From: Chlorella sorokiniana
Lineage: Eukaryota > Chlorophyta > Trebouxiophyceae > Chlorellales > Chlorellaceae
NCBI GenBank assembly: GCA_025917655.1
Contig: CP084615.1
Span: 1,426,001-1,490,000 of the forward strand
Reading direction: 5' to 3'
Length of the DNA stretch: 64,000 bases
Shown here: in pieces, positions 31,143-43,300 of the stretch
How the letters are laid out: every line of letters begins with the position of its first letter
Numbering within the stretch: the first letter of the stretch is position 1
Translations under genes and position numbers: made by a program
The notes under the pieces: model-generated
The model's database searches: none
What the model saw: only the letters and a program-made list of their open reading frames with translations
What the model was told of the DNA's origin: nothing

Positions 31143-31596
31143 ACATCGACACCCGCCGCTCTACCACCGGCTACGTCTTCACCTTCAAGAACGGCGCCAT
31201 CACTTGGAGCTCACGCCTGCAACCCACCGTCGCCGCATCGACTACTGAAGCTGAATACATGGCAGCCGCCTCCGCCGTCAAAGAAGCACTGTGGCTGCGC
31301 AAGCTCTTCGCTGACCTGGACCTGCACATCACCTGCATCGACATCAAGTCGACAGCCAATCAGCCATCCACATGATGAAGAATCCTGTCATCTCCCTTCG
31401 CTCCAAGCACATCGACATCATCCACCACTTTGCACGCGAGCGCGTCATCCGTGGCGAAGTCAACTTCAGCTACATCCCCACCGACGCCATGGTTGCTGAC
31501 ATCCTGACCAAGCCCGTGCCCACCAACAAGTTCAAATACTGCCGCGCAGCTATGGGCATCGCCTGAGTGCAGGCGGCTGTGCAGCCTGCGTGGGAG

Positions 31597-31949
31597 TGTT
31601 GAGATGTGGCTGAGCCACATGTCCAGCCTGCACACCCGCAGCACATCTCCCCAGCTGCCACGTGGCGTACGCTGCTGACGTGGACACCCTTTCGTCATGC
31701 ATGAGCTTGACCCGCCTAATATGCTCAGACACCCTTCGATTATGCTTTCCCACTTTATTCTAAGTTGATTGACCCCCATGCCATGCATTTCTGTGCACCT
31801 GAGCCCCGCCGTCATGCCACTACCACAAACACTACCCCGCATATGCCGGAATAATGCCAATAGTAGCATTGTGCTGATCCAGCCTATTTAGCGCCATTCT
31901 GCGCCCTCTTTCATACTCTTGCGCTCTTTGTAACTACCTCCATCCAACA
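31597..31949 (+). repeat. 353-bp copia LTR following C3
   Basis: TGTTGAGATG ... CCATCCAACA. Its right border abuts CCTTC, the complement of the GAAGG found next to the inverted LTR at 27597-27601. Confidence 0.88.
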
Positions 31950-31954
31950 CCTTC

Positions 31955-32774
31955 GGCGTAGGCGCGGGCATCGCGGGAGGAGCGCTCGTCGACGCGGATG
32001 CCGAAGGTGCGTGGTGGGCCAAAGTTGGGTGGTGGACCGTTGAAGTTGGGCGGCCGCATGCGGGGTTGCTGCTGCGGGGCCACTGCCACGACGGCCGTTG
32101 TTGCGGTTGATGCCGTTGATGTTGCGGGGAGCGCCATTGCTGTTGGAGTGCCGGTCGTCGCGGCGAGGATGGAAGGAGGCCATCAGGGCTGAGTCGGAGC
32201 TGCGGATGACGTCGGGCTTGGCGCGGCGGTGCTCGGCTTGCAGAAGGTGGGGCAGGATGTCATCCACGGTGAATGTGCCGGCGGAGGCGGTGGTGGTTTC
32301 GATGACGGTGACGACTGTGTCGAAGGTGGAGGGCAGGCCAGCCAGGACTTGGCACGCCACGTCGATGTCTTCGACCTTGTGGCCGGCGGCGTTGAGCTGG
32401 TCTTGCAGGGCCTTGGCACGGTTGGTGAAGGCGGTGACAGTCTCGGTGGAGGCCATCTTCAGGGAGTTGAGCTCACGGCGCAGTTGGAGCTTGCGTGCGA
32501 AGGACTTGGCGGCGAAGATGCCTTGCAGAGTGGTCCAGGCTTGGTTGGCGGTGGTGCAGCGCAGGATGGTTGGCTGGTGGTGGGGCTTGACGAGGAGGCC
32601 GATGTAGGAGAGGGCGAGCTCGTCTGCCTTGATGTCCTCGGGAGTGGTTGGGGCCGCGGTGCTGACGACGGTGTGCCAGCACTTCTTGGTGGTGAGGAAG
32701 AACTTCATGTTGGCTGCCCACACTATGTAGTTGTCCCAGTCCAGCCGCTCAATAGACATGCCGTCGGTCGCCAT
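31955..32774 (-). pseudogene. Copia gag of the 80-bp-LTR element, nearly complete N-terminal part
   Basis: ATG at 32774, MATDGMSIERLDWDNYIVWA, then AFTNRAKALQDQLNAAGHKV and DDILPHLLQAEHRRAK, typical copia Gag (UBN2). A frame break near 32090 precedes the Arg/Asn-rich linker (RPPNFNGPPPNFGPPRTFGI). It is cut at 31955, just before the zinc knuckle, by the GAAGG/353-bp-LTR junction. Gag builds the particle. Confidence 0.85.
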
Positions 32775-33728
32775 GATGTCCACGCTTGTGTGCAGACTGC
32801 TGACTGCTGACGGCTGGCGGCCGCTAGCAGGCACCTTGTGCCTCTGCTAGTGCGTGCTCGGAGGTGCCGCGGCAAGGGGTGCCGCAGATTGTGCCGCCGG
32901 AGATGGCTGGCGGAAAGGTGGGGAAGGTCGGTGCCTAAGAATAAGTAGCCGGTACGTGGCACACGAGGCCAGGCACCGAACGGGGGAGCTGCGTGCCACA
33001 CGAGGACAGCACAGCCCAGGCACTGCCTTGGAGTAAAGGTACGAGAAGGGGAGGAATAGACGGGAAAGGGGGCAGGACAGGTGTGGGAGGCAGCGGCGCT
33101 CGACGGCGCTAGGGCACTGCCTAAAGGAGAGTGCCCAGGGGGCAAAGGCAGCGGCGCACTTAGGCGCTGGGGCACTGCCAGTAACGGAGGGGCCAGAGGG
33201 GCGGAGCAGCGGCGCACGGAGGCGCTAGGGCGCTGCTTGCACTTATCTTAAGTGGTTGTGTCAGCGTAGAGCTACGGCAGTGGGTTGAGGCAAAATGGAA
33301 GTTTAGTAACTTGGCGGGAGGCGGGGTATCGAGCTGGTCACAAGTGACCCAACTCGCTTACTCAGCTGCTACACAGCTGCTCAAGCAGCTGTCTCTTTGC
33401 GAGCAGGTGCTGTCGAAAGCAGATTTAGGCTGCCGGAAAGCAGAATTGAGCTGTCGGCTGCTGGCTGGCAGCTAGGCAGCAAAAGGCGCTGGCTGTGCGA
33501 GCGAAAGGCGGCGCTGTGCGAGCACAAAGGCGCTGCTATGTGCGAAATGTGCCGCAAGCAAAGGCGGGCTTAGTCTGAGAGGCTTCGGTCGAAGGCGCCG
33601 TTCCGGAGGTCGAGGCGGAAGTGCTCGCGAGTGGTGCTCGGGCGCTGGCAGCGAGAAAAGGCGTCTGGGGTGACGGCAAGAGCGTGTGCCGGACTCAAGG
33701 GCAGAGGAGGGAGTTGGGGCCCATAACC
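32775..33728 (-). other. Leader and primer site of the 80-bp-LTR copia element (copy 2)
   Basis: Primer site GGTTATGGGCCC (minus sense, 33728-33717) directly follows the 80-bp LTR. The rest is non-coding and nearly identical to 17734-18691, including the palindromes. Confidence 0.8.
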
Positions 33729-33813
33729 TGTTAAAAGCGCCAACCCGGAGGTTAATTAGTATGTGCCCATTTGTGGGGCCATATAGGGACGTTGATCGTA
33801 TTCCAACACCGCC

Positions 33814-36328
33814 GACTTCCTGAAGACCACCGTCAACCTGCTGGAGCGTCAAACCGGCCACACCGTCAAGCGCATCCGCTCTGACAACGGCGGCGAGTTC
33901 ATCAACAACGACCTGGACACCTTCTACAAGTCCAAGGGCATCCAGTCCGAGACCACCATCGCCTACACGCCCCAGCAAAACGGCAAGGCCGAGCGTCTCA
34001 ACCGCACCCTGCTGGACAAGGCGCGCCCCATGCTGGCCGAGTACAACCTGCCCAAGCATCTTTGGGCCGAAGCCATCGTCACCGCCAACTACTTGCGCAA
34101 CCGCTCTCCAACATCTGCCCAAGACGTCACCCCCTACGAGATGCTCCATGGCACCAAGCCCGACCTCTCCCACCTGCGCATCTTTGGCGCCCGTGCCTAC
34201 GCCCACATTCCAACAGCACTACGCTCCAAGCTCGACGCCGTTAGCGAGCCCGGCCGTTTCATCGGCTACCCCACCAACACCAAAGGCTACAAGATCCTGC
34301 TGGACAACGGCTCCATCGTCATCAGCCGCGATGTCACCTTCAATGAGACCAGCTCCAACCTGCCCAAGACCAATTTGCCCAAGCCAAGCCTGCCCAAGAC
34401 CAACCTGCCCAAGCCCAACCTGCCAGAGACCATCTCCCTCATCGACAACGATGACACCGGCGACACCGAGTCCGTGGGAGCACCAGCCGAGCCTGAAGAC
34501 CCACCTTCTCCTCCCATCGCCCTGCGGCGCACCGAGCGTGCCGCTGCGCGCGCCCAGCCAGCCAGTGGCAGGATGACGCATACCGCATCACAGCTCGAGT
34601 CACCGCCAACGTCGCCACCACGACCACTGAGCCTACCACCCTGGAGGAAGCCCTGCAATCTCCCAACGCCGACCTTTGGCGCTCCGCCATGGACGAGGAG
34701 ATCGCTTCCCTGGCCGCCAACAACACCTGGACCCTGCAACCTACACCTCCTGGCATCAAGCCCATTCCAGTCAAGTGGGTCTACAAGGAGAAGCGCGACG
34801 CCAACGGCAACATCGAGCGCTACAAGGCCCGCCTCGTCGTCAAAGGCTTCCACCAACGCGAAGGCATCGACTACGACCAAGTGTTTGCTCCTGTCTCCAA
34901 GTACTCCACCCTGCGCACCGTGTGTTGGCCATTTTTTTATTTTTTTTTTTTTTTTTTTTTAGGGGTGCTCTTACACTTGAGACGTGGGGGATCTCAAGAA
35001 GCGTAGGTAGGCCGAAGCCACGAAGCATCATGACCGATGAGGCAGCCAAACAGCAGCGCGAACGCGCATGTGACAGCAAGATGGGGCATGCCGTGTTGGC
35101 CATTGCTGCCGACCTGGACCTGGAGATCCACCAGCTGGACATCAAGACCGCCTTCCTCAACGGCAAGCTGGACGAAGACGTCTACATTCAGCAACCTCCT
35201 GGCTACCACAACGGCAACCACGTCCAAGCCTGCAAGCTGAACAAGGCTCTCTATGGACTCAAGCAAGCTTCTTGAGCCTGGCACCGCACCCTGAAGACCG
35301 AGATCGAGTCCATGGGCTTCACCGAGTCAACAGCTGACCCAGGCCTCTTCATCAAGCTTTCCTCTCCACCAGTCTACCTGCTCATCTACGTCGACGACAT
35401 TCTGGTCATCACCGCCGACACATCCATGCTGACCTCCATCAAGAAGCAGATAGCCACCGCCTTCGACACCCGCGACCTGGGCCCAGCCTCCTTCTTCCTG
35501 GGCATCGACATCATGCGAGACCGCGCCTCCAAGACCATCAAGCTGACCCAGACCCGTCACACCACCGACTCGCTGTCCAAGTTCAGCATGGACAAGTCCA
35601 AGCCTTTCGACACACCCTCAAGCATCGCCTTCAAGCTCACCGCCGACGGCGACCCGCTGGACATCTCAGAGCACCCCTACTCCACACTCATCGGCTCCCT
35701 CATGTACCTGGCATCCTGCACCAGACCCGACATCGCCCAAGCCGTGGGAGCGCTGGCGCGCTACATGTCCAAGCCCACCACCTCCCACTGGACTGCAGCC
35801 AAGCATGTGCTGCGCTACCTCGCTGGCACCCCTGACTACGGCATCATCTTCAGCCCATCCAATTCTACCCTCGACGCCTACTGCGACGCCAACCATGCTG
35901 GCGACATCGACACCCGCCGCTCCACCACCGGCTACGTCTTCACCTTCAAGAACGGCGCCATCACCTGGAGCTCACGTCTGCAACCCACCGTCGCCGCATC
36001 TACTGCCGAAGCTGAATACATGGCAGCCGCCTCCTCCGTCAAAGAAGCACTGTGGCTGCGCAAGCTCTTCAACGACCTGGACCTGCACATCGCCTGCATC
36101 GACATCAAGTCAGACAGCCAGTCAGCCATCCACATGCTGAAGAATCCAGTCATCTCACTCCGTTCCAAGCACATCGACATCATCCACCACTTTGCACGCG
36201 AGCGCGTCATCCGTGGCGAAGTCAACTTCTGCTACATCCCCACCGACGCCATGGTTGCTGACATCCTGACCAAGCCCGTGCCCGCCAACAAGTTCAAGCA
36301 CTGCCGCGCAGCTATGGGCATCGCCTGA
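33814..36328 (+). pseudogene. Copia integrase-RT-RNase H, copy C4 (right part)
   Basis: Resumes integrase at DFLKTTVNLLERQTGHTVKR; D and E of the catalytic triad are present. A frame break near 34553 lies in the low-complexity linker, repeat S is inserted in RT at 34934, and CGA to TGA makes a stop at 35274 (KQAS-stop-AWHR). From 35612 the sequence is the first unit of the tandem array. RT has YVDD near 35390; RNase H ends GIA-stop at 36328. Confidence 0.92.
34934..35092 (-). mobile_element. Poly(A) retrocopy S, copy 5, in copia RT
   Basis: 159 bp with T-run at the left, flanked by the 12-bp duplication GTGTTGGCCATT (34922-34933 and 35093-35104). RT sequence (LRTV/LAIAADLDLE) is continuous without it. 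Confidence 0.93.
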
Positions 36329-37197
36329 GTGCAGCGGCTGTGCAGCCTGCGTGGGAGTGTTGAGATGTGGCTGAGCCACATGTCCAGCCTGCACACCCGC
36401 AGCACATCTCCCCAGCTGCCACGTGGCAGGCGCTGCTGACGTGGACACATTTTCGTCATGCATGAGCCCAACTTAGCTAATACGCCCAGACACCCTTCGA
36501 TTATGCTTCCCCACTTTATTCTAAGTTGATCGACACAAACGCCATGCATTTTTGTGCACCTGAGCCCCGCCGTTATTCCTCTGGCCACCCTGGATACCAC
36601 CACTTCGGACACCACTCCGCAAATGCCGGAATAATGCCAAAAGCAGCATTGTTCTGCTCCAGCATACTTAGCGCCATTCTGCGCCCTTTTCCATACTCTT
36701 GCGCACTTTGTAACTGCCTCCATCCAACACAAGCCACTCAGAAAGGGGCGAGGAAACCGAGTGTGGAAGCGTGCTGGAGGGAGCCATGGGAACAGGGACA
36801 AGTCAACGCAGGAGCCGAGCGCAGGGGAACCGTCAACCAGTGGATGCAAAGAGCAAGGACGGGGCAAGCCGAGGGCTAGCGGGCACACGACTACCGACAG
36901 CAAGGGCATGTACGCGCTCCGCAGGTGTGCCTGCCGGCCCGCTAGGACCGGGCGGCGCGGGTGCCGCAAGGCAAGCCGGGCGGGGGGGGCGGACCCCGCC
37001 GGCACGTTGCGATGGCGCTGTACTGAGCGTTGACGCTGCGGTTGGAAGGCGGCGGGCGTTGGTTGAAGCGGCGGGCTTCCATGTCGCGGCGCTTCTTGTT
37101 GCACTCGTGGGCGTAGTGGCCAGGCTTGTGGCAGTAGAGGCAGGTGCCTTCGGCGTAGGCGCGGGCGTCGCGGGCGGAGCGCTCGTCGCCGCGAATG

Positions 37198-37212
37198 TTA
37201 TGTTATGTTACA
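37198..37212 (-). mobile_element. 15-bp LINE tail insertion with 8-bp duplication
   Basis: TGTAACATAACATAA (minus sense) between CGCGAATG at 37190-37197 and 37213-37220. Without it the gag sequence matches 31970-31990. Present in each unit. Confidence 0.75.
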
Positions 37213-37285
37213 CGCGAATGCCGAAGTTGCGTGGTGGGCCAAAGTTGGGAGGTGGGCCGTTGAAGTTAGGCGGCCGCATGCGGGG

Positions 37286-37359
37286 GTTATGTTATGTTAC
37301 ACTGGTTTAACGTCTGCCTTCGGGACAATCACTGTCCCTCGCAGACGGGGCATAGGGCC
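37286..37359 (-). mobile_element. 74-bp LINE 3'-end insertion in each array unit
   Basis: Minus-sense LINE 3' end: palindrome GCATAGGGCCC-type, hairpin GGGACA...TGTCCC and tail TAACATAAC, flanked by duplication CATGCGGGG (37277-37285, 37360-37368). Repeated in all units, so it predates amplification. Confidence 0.85.
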
Positions 37360-40300
37360 CATGCGGGGTTGTTGATTGTAGACGTCTTCGTCCAGCTTGC
37401 CGTTGAGGAAGGCGGTCTTGACGTCCAGCTGGTGAATCTCCAGGTCAAGGTCGGCAGCAATGGCCAACACGGTGCGCAGGGTGGAGTACTTGGAGGTCTT
37501 CAGGCTCGGCTGGTGCTCCCACACCCTCAAGCATCGCCTTCAAGCTCACCGCCGACGGCGACCCGCTGGACATCTCAGAGCACCCCTACTCCACACTCAT
37601 CGGCTCCCTCATGTACCTGGCATCCTGCACCAGACCCGACATCGCCCAAGCCGTGGGAGCGCTGGCGCGCTACATGTCCAAGCCCACCACCTCCCACTGG
37701 ACTGCAGCCAAGCATGTGCTGCGCTACCTCGCTGGCACCCCTGACTACGGCATCATCTTCAGCCCATCCAATTCTACCCTCGACGCCTACTGCGACGCCA
37801 ACCATGCTGGCGACATCGACACCCGCCGCTCCACCACCGGCTACGTCTTCACCTTCAAGAACGGCGCCATCACCTGGAGCTCACGTCTGCAACCCACCGT
37901 CGCCGCATCTACTGCCGAAGCTGAATACATGGCAGCCGCCTCCTCCGTCAAAGAAGCACTGTGGCTGCGCAAGCTCTTCAACGACCTGGACCTGCACATC
38001 GCCTGCATCGACATCAAGTCAGACAGCCAGTCAGCCATCCACATGCTGAAGAATCCAGTCATCTCACTCCGTTCCAAGCACATCGACATCATCCACCACT
38101 TTGCACGCGAGCGCGTCATCCGTGGCGAAGTCAACTTCTGCTACATCCCCACCGACGCCATGGTTGCTGACATCCTGACCAAGCCCGTGCCCGCCAACAA
38201 GTTCAAGCACTGCCGCGCAGCTATGGGCATCGCCTGAGTGCAGCGGCTGTGCAGCCTGCGTGGGAGTGTTGAGATGTGGCTGAGCCACATGTCCAGCCTG
38301 CACACCCGCAGCACATCTCCCCAGCTGCCACGTGGCAGGCGCTGCTGACGTGGACACATTTTCGTCATGCATGAGCCCAACTTAGCTAATACGCCCAGAC
38401 AACCTTCGATTATGCTTCCCCACTTTATTCTAAGTTGATCGACACAAACGCCATGCATTTTTGTGCACCTGAGCCCCGCCGTTATTCCTCTGGCCACCCT
38501 GGATACCACCACTTCGGACACCACTCCGCAAATGCCGGAATAATGCCAAAAGCAGCATTGTTCTGCTCCAGCATACTTAGCGCCATTCTGCGCCCTTTTC
38601 CATACTCTTGCGCACTTTGTAACTGCCTCCATCCAACACAAGCCACTCAGAAAGGGGCGAGGAAACCGAGTGTGGAAGCGTGCTGGAGGGAGCCATGGGA
38701 ACAGGGACAAGTCAACGCAGGAGCCGAGCGCAGGGGAACCGTCAACCAGTGGATGCAAAGAGCAAGGACGGGGCAAGCCGAGGGCTAGCGGGCACACGAC
38801 TACCGACAGCAAGGGCATGTACGCGCTCCGCAGGTGTGCCTGCCGGCCCGCTAGGACCGGCGGCGCGGGTGCCGCAAGGCAAGCCGGGCGGGGGCGGCGG
38901 ACCCCGCCGGCACGTTGCGATGGCGCTGTACTGAGCGTTGACGCTGCGGTTGGAAGGCGGCGGGCGTTGGTTGAAGCGGCGGGCTTCCATGTCGCGGCGC
39001 TTCTTGTTGCACTCGTGGGCGTAGTGGCCAGGCTTGTGGCAGTAGAGGCAGGTGCCTTCGGCGTAGGCGCGGGCGTCGCGGGCGGAGCGCTCGTCGCCGC
39101 GAATGTTATGTTATGTTACACGCGAATGCCGAAGTTGCGTGGTGGGCCAAAGTTGGGAGGTGGGCCGTTGAAGTTAGGCGGCCGCATGCGGGGGGTTATG
39201 TTATGTTACACTGGTTTAACGTCTGCCTTCGGGACAATCACTGTCCCTCGCAGACGGGGCATAGGGCCCATGCGGGGTTGTTGATTGTAGACGTCTTCGT
39301 CCAGCTTGCCGTTGAGGAAGGCGGTCTTGACGTCCAGCTGGTGAATCTCCAGGTCAAGGTCGGCAGCAATGGCCAACACGGTGCGCAGGGTGGAGTACTT
39401 GGAGGTCTTCAGGCTCGGCTGGTGCTCCCACACCCTCAAGCATCGCCTTCAAGCTCACCGCCGACGGCGACCCGCTGGACATCTCAGAGCACCCCTACTC
39501 CACACTCATCGGCTCCCTCATGTACCTGGCATCCTGCACCAGACCCGACATCGCCCAAGCCGTGGGAGCGCTGGCGCGCTACATGTCCAAGCCCACCACC
39601 TCCCACTGGACTGCAGCCAAGCATGTGCTGCGCTACCTCGCTGGCACCCCTGACTACGGCATCATCTTCAGCCCATCCAATTCTACCCTCGACGCCTACT
39701 GCGACGCCAACCATGCTGGCGACATCGACACCCGCCGCTCCACCACCGGCTACGTCTTCACCTTCAAGAACGGCGCCATCACCTGGAGCTCACGTCTGCA
39801 ACCCACCGTCGCCGCATCTACTGCCGAAGCTGAATACATGGCAGCCGCCTCCTCCGTCAAAGAAGCACTGTGGCTGCGCAAGCTCTTCAACGACCTGGAC
39901 CTGCACATCGCCTGCATCGACATCAAGTCAGACAGCCAGTCAGCCATCCACATGCTGAAGAATCCAGTCATCTCACTCCGTTCCAAGCACATCGACATCA
40001 TCCACCACTTTGCACGCGAGCGCGTCATCCGTGGCGAAGTCAACTTCTGCTACATCCCCACCGACGCCATGGTTGCTGACATCCTGACCAAGCCCGTGCC
40101 CGCCAACAAGTTCAAGCACTGCCGCGCAGCTATGGGCATCGCCTGAGTGCAGCGGCTGTGCAGCCTGCGTGGGAGTGTTGAGATGTGGCTGAGCCACATG
40201 TCCAGCCTGCACACCCGCAGCACATCTCCCCAGCTGCCACGTGGCAGGCGCTGCTGACGTGGACACATTTTCGTCATGCATGAGCCCAACTTAGCTAATA

Positions 40301-43300
40301 CGCCCAGACACCCTTCGATTATGCTTCCCCACTTTATTCTAAGTTGATCGACACAAACGCCATGCATTTTTGTGCACCTGAGCCCCGCCGTTATTCCTCT
40401 GGCCACCCTGGATACCACCACTTCGGACACCACTCCGCAAATACCGGAATAATGCCAAAAGCAGCATTGTTCTGCTCCAGCATACTTAGCGCCATTCTGC
40501 GCCCTTTTCCATACTCTTGCGCACTTTGTAACTGCCTCCATCCAACACAAGCCACTCAGAAAGGGGCGAGGAAACCGAGTGTGGAAGCGTGCTGGAGGGA
40601 GCCATGGGAACAGGGACAAGTCAACGCAGGAGCCGAGCGCAGGGGAACCGTCAACCAGTGGATGCAAAGAGCAAGGACGGGGCAAGCCGAGGGCTAGCGG
40701 GCACACGACTACCGACAGCAAGGGCATGTACGCGCTCCGCAGGTGTGCCTGCCGGCCCGCTAGGACCGGCGGCGCGGGTGCCGCAAGGCAAGCCGGGCGG
40801 GGGCGGCGGACCCCGCCCGGCACGTTGCGATGGCGCTGTACTGAGCGTTGACGCTGCGGTTGGAAGGCGGCGGGCGTTGGTTGAAGCGGCGGGCTTCCAT
40901 GTCGCGGCGCTTCTTGTTGCACTCGTGGGCGTAGTGGCCAGGCTTGTGGCAGTAGAGGCAGGTGCCTTCGGCGTAGGCGCGGGCGTCGCGGGCGGAGCGC
41001 TCGTCGCCGCGAATGTTATGTTATGTTACACGCGAATGCCGAAGTTGCGTGGTGGGCCAAAGTTGGGAGGTGGGCCGTTGAAGTTAGGCGGCCGCATGCG
41101 GGGGTTATGTTATGTTACACTGGTTTAACGTCTGCCTTCGGGACAATCACTGTCCCTCGCAGACGGGGCATAGGGCCCATGCGGGGTTGTTGATTGTAGA
41201 CGTCTTCGTCCAGCTTGCCGTTGAGGAAGGCGGTCTTGACGTCCAGCTGGTGAATCTCCAGGTCAAGGTCGGCAGCAATGGCCAACACGGTGCGCAGGGT
41301 GGAGTACTTGGAGGTCTTCAGGCTCGGCTGGTGCTCCCACACCCTCAAGCATCGCCTTCAAGCTCACCGCCGACGGCGACCCGCTGGACATCTCAGAGCA
41401 CCCCTACTCCACACTCATCGGCTCCCTCATGTACCTGGCATCCTGCACCAGACCCGACATCGCCCAAGCCGTGGGAGCGCTGGCGCGCTACATGTCCAAG
41501 CCCACCACCTCCCACTGGACTGCAGCCAAGCATGTGCTGCGCTACCTCGCTGGCACCCCTGACTACGGCATCATCTTCAGCCCATCCAATTCTACCCTCG
41601 ACGCCTACTGCGACGCCAACCATGCTGGCGACATCGACACCCGCCGCTCCACCACCGGCTACGTCTTCACCTTCAAGAACGGCGCCATCACCTGGAGCTC
41701 ACGTCTGCAACCCACCGTCGCCGCATCTACTGCCGAAGCTGAATACATGGCAGCCGCCTCCTCCGTCAAAGAAGCACTGTGGCTGCGCAAGCTCTTCAAC
41801 GACCTGGACCTGCACATCGCCTGCATCGACATCAAGTCAGACAGCCAGTCAGCCATCCACATGCTGAAGAATCCAGTCATCTCACTCCGTTCCAAGCACA
41901 TCGACATCATCCACCACTTTGCACGCGAGCGCGTCATCCGTGGCGAAGTCAACTTCTGCTACATCCCCACCGACGCCATGGTTGCTGACATCCTGACCAA
42001 GCCCGTGCCCGCCAACAAGTTCAAGCACTGCCGCGCAGCTATGGGCATCGCCTGAGTGCAGCGGCTGTGCAGCCTGCGTGGGAGTGTTGAGATGTGGCTG
42101 AGCCACATGTCCAGCCTGCACACCCGCAGCACATCTCCCCAGCTGCCACGTGGCAGGCGCTGCTGACGTGGACACATTTTCGTCATGCATGAGCCCAACT
42201 TAGCTAATACGCCCAGACACCCTTCGATTATGCTTCCCCACTTTATTCTAAGTTGATCGACACAAACGCCATGCATTTTTGTGCACCTGAGCCCCGCCGT
42301 TATTCCTCTGGCCACCCTGGATACCACCACTTCGGACACCACTCCGCAAATACCGGAATAATGCCAAAAGCAGCATTGTTCTGCTCCAGCATACTTAGCG
42401 CCATTCTGCGCCCTTTTCCATACTCTTGCGCACTTTGTAACTGCCTCCATCCAACACAAGCCACTCAGAAAGGGGCGAGGAAACCGAGTGTGGAAGCGTG
42501 CTGGAGGGAGCCATGGGAACAGGGACAAGTCAACGCAGGAGCCGAGCGCAGGGGAACCGTCAACCAGTGGATGCAAAGAGCAAGGACGGGGCAAGCCGAG
42601 GGCTAGCGGGCACACGACTACCGACAGCAAGGGCATGTACGCGCTCCGCAGGTGTGCCTGCCGGCCCGCTAGGACCGGGCGGCGCGGGTGCCGCAAGGCA
42701 AGCCGGGCGGGGGCGGCGGACCCCGCCGGCACGTTGCGATGGCGCTGTACTGAGCGTTGACGCTGCGGTTGGAAGGCGGCGGGCGTTGGTTGAAGCGGCG
42801 GGCTTCCATGTCGCGGCGCTTCTTGTTGCACTCGTGGGCGTAGTGGCCAGGCTTGTGGCAGTAGAGGCAGGTGCCTTCGGCGTAGGCGCGGGCGTCGCGG
42901 GCGGAGCGCTCGTCGCCGCGAATGTTATGTTATGTTACACGCGAATGCCGAAGTTGCGTGGTGGGCCAAAGTTGGGAGGTGGGCCGTTGAAGTTAGGCGG
43001 CCGCATGCGGGGTTATGTTATGTTACACTGGTTTAACGTCTGCCTTCGGGACAATCACTGTCCCTCGCAGACGGGGCATAGGGCCCATGCGGGGTTGTTG
43101 ATTGTAGACGTCTTCGTCCAGCTTGCCGTTGAGGAAGGCGGTCTTGACGTCCAGCTGGTGAATCTCCAGGTCAAGGTCGGCAGCAATGGCCAACACGGTG
43201 CGCAGGGTGGAGTACTTGGAGGTCTTCAGGCTCGGCTGGTGCTCCCACACCCTCAAGCATCGCCTTCAAGCTCACCGCCGACGGCGACCCGCTGGACATC

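Larger units (their letters stand above)
27597..31565 (+). pseudogene. Degenerate copia gag end-PR-IN-RT-RH, copy C3, with two TRIM insertions
   Basis: Begins in the Gag zinc knuckle (CLYRHKPGHYAHEC, second knuckle Cys changed to Arg), then protease (WIVDTGASRHIT near 27780), GAG-pre-integrase (LWHRRLGHLGYDN), integrase, RT (YVDD near 30278) and RNase H to GIA-stop at 31565. More than ten frame breaks occur. TRIM copies D and E sit in it. Most differences from C1 fall in CTG or CAG triplets. Followed by a 353-bp LTR (31597-31949). Confidence 0.88.
26973..33808 (-). mobile_element. 80-bp-LTR copia element nested in copia C4, internally rearranged
   Basis: Outer 80-bp LTRs at 26973-27052 and 33729-33808, with target duplication CCGCC at 26968-26972 and 33809-33813. 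Minus-sense order: 5' LTR, primer site (33717-33728), leader, gag (ATG 32774). Gag is interrupted at GAAGG (31950-31954) by a 353-bp LTR, after which an inverted copia body (27597-31565, plus strand) appears, then a second 353-bp LTR (minus) and TRIM-type 3' end. Interpretable as an insertion followed by inversion. Confidence 0.75.
35612..37520 (+). repeat. Anatomy of one array unit (unit 1)
   Basis: In order: copia RT end plus RNase H, plus strand (35612-36328, SSIAFKLTADGDPL ... GIA-stop); a 372-bp LTR variant (36358-36729); repeat R inverted (36730-37015); copia gag zinc-knuckle region inverted (about 37016-37376, CLYCHKPGHYAHEC) carrying two LINE-tail insertions (37198-37212 and 37286-37359); and an inverted copia RT piece with an internal deletion (37377-37520, ADLDLEIHQLDVKTAFLNGK), joined back to RNase H of the next unit. 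Confidence 0.9.
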
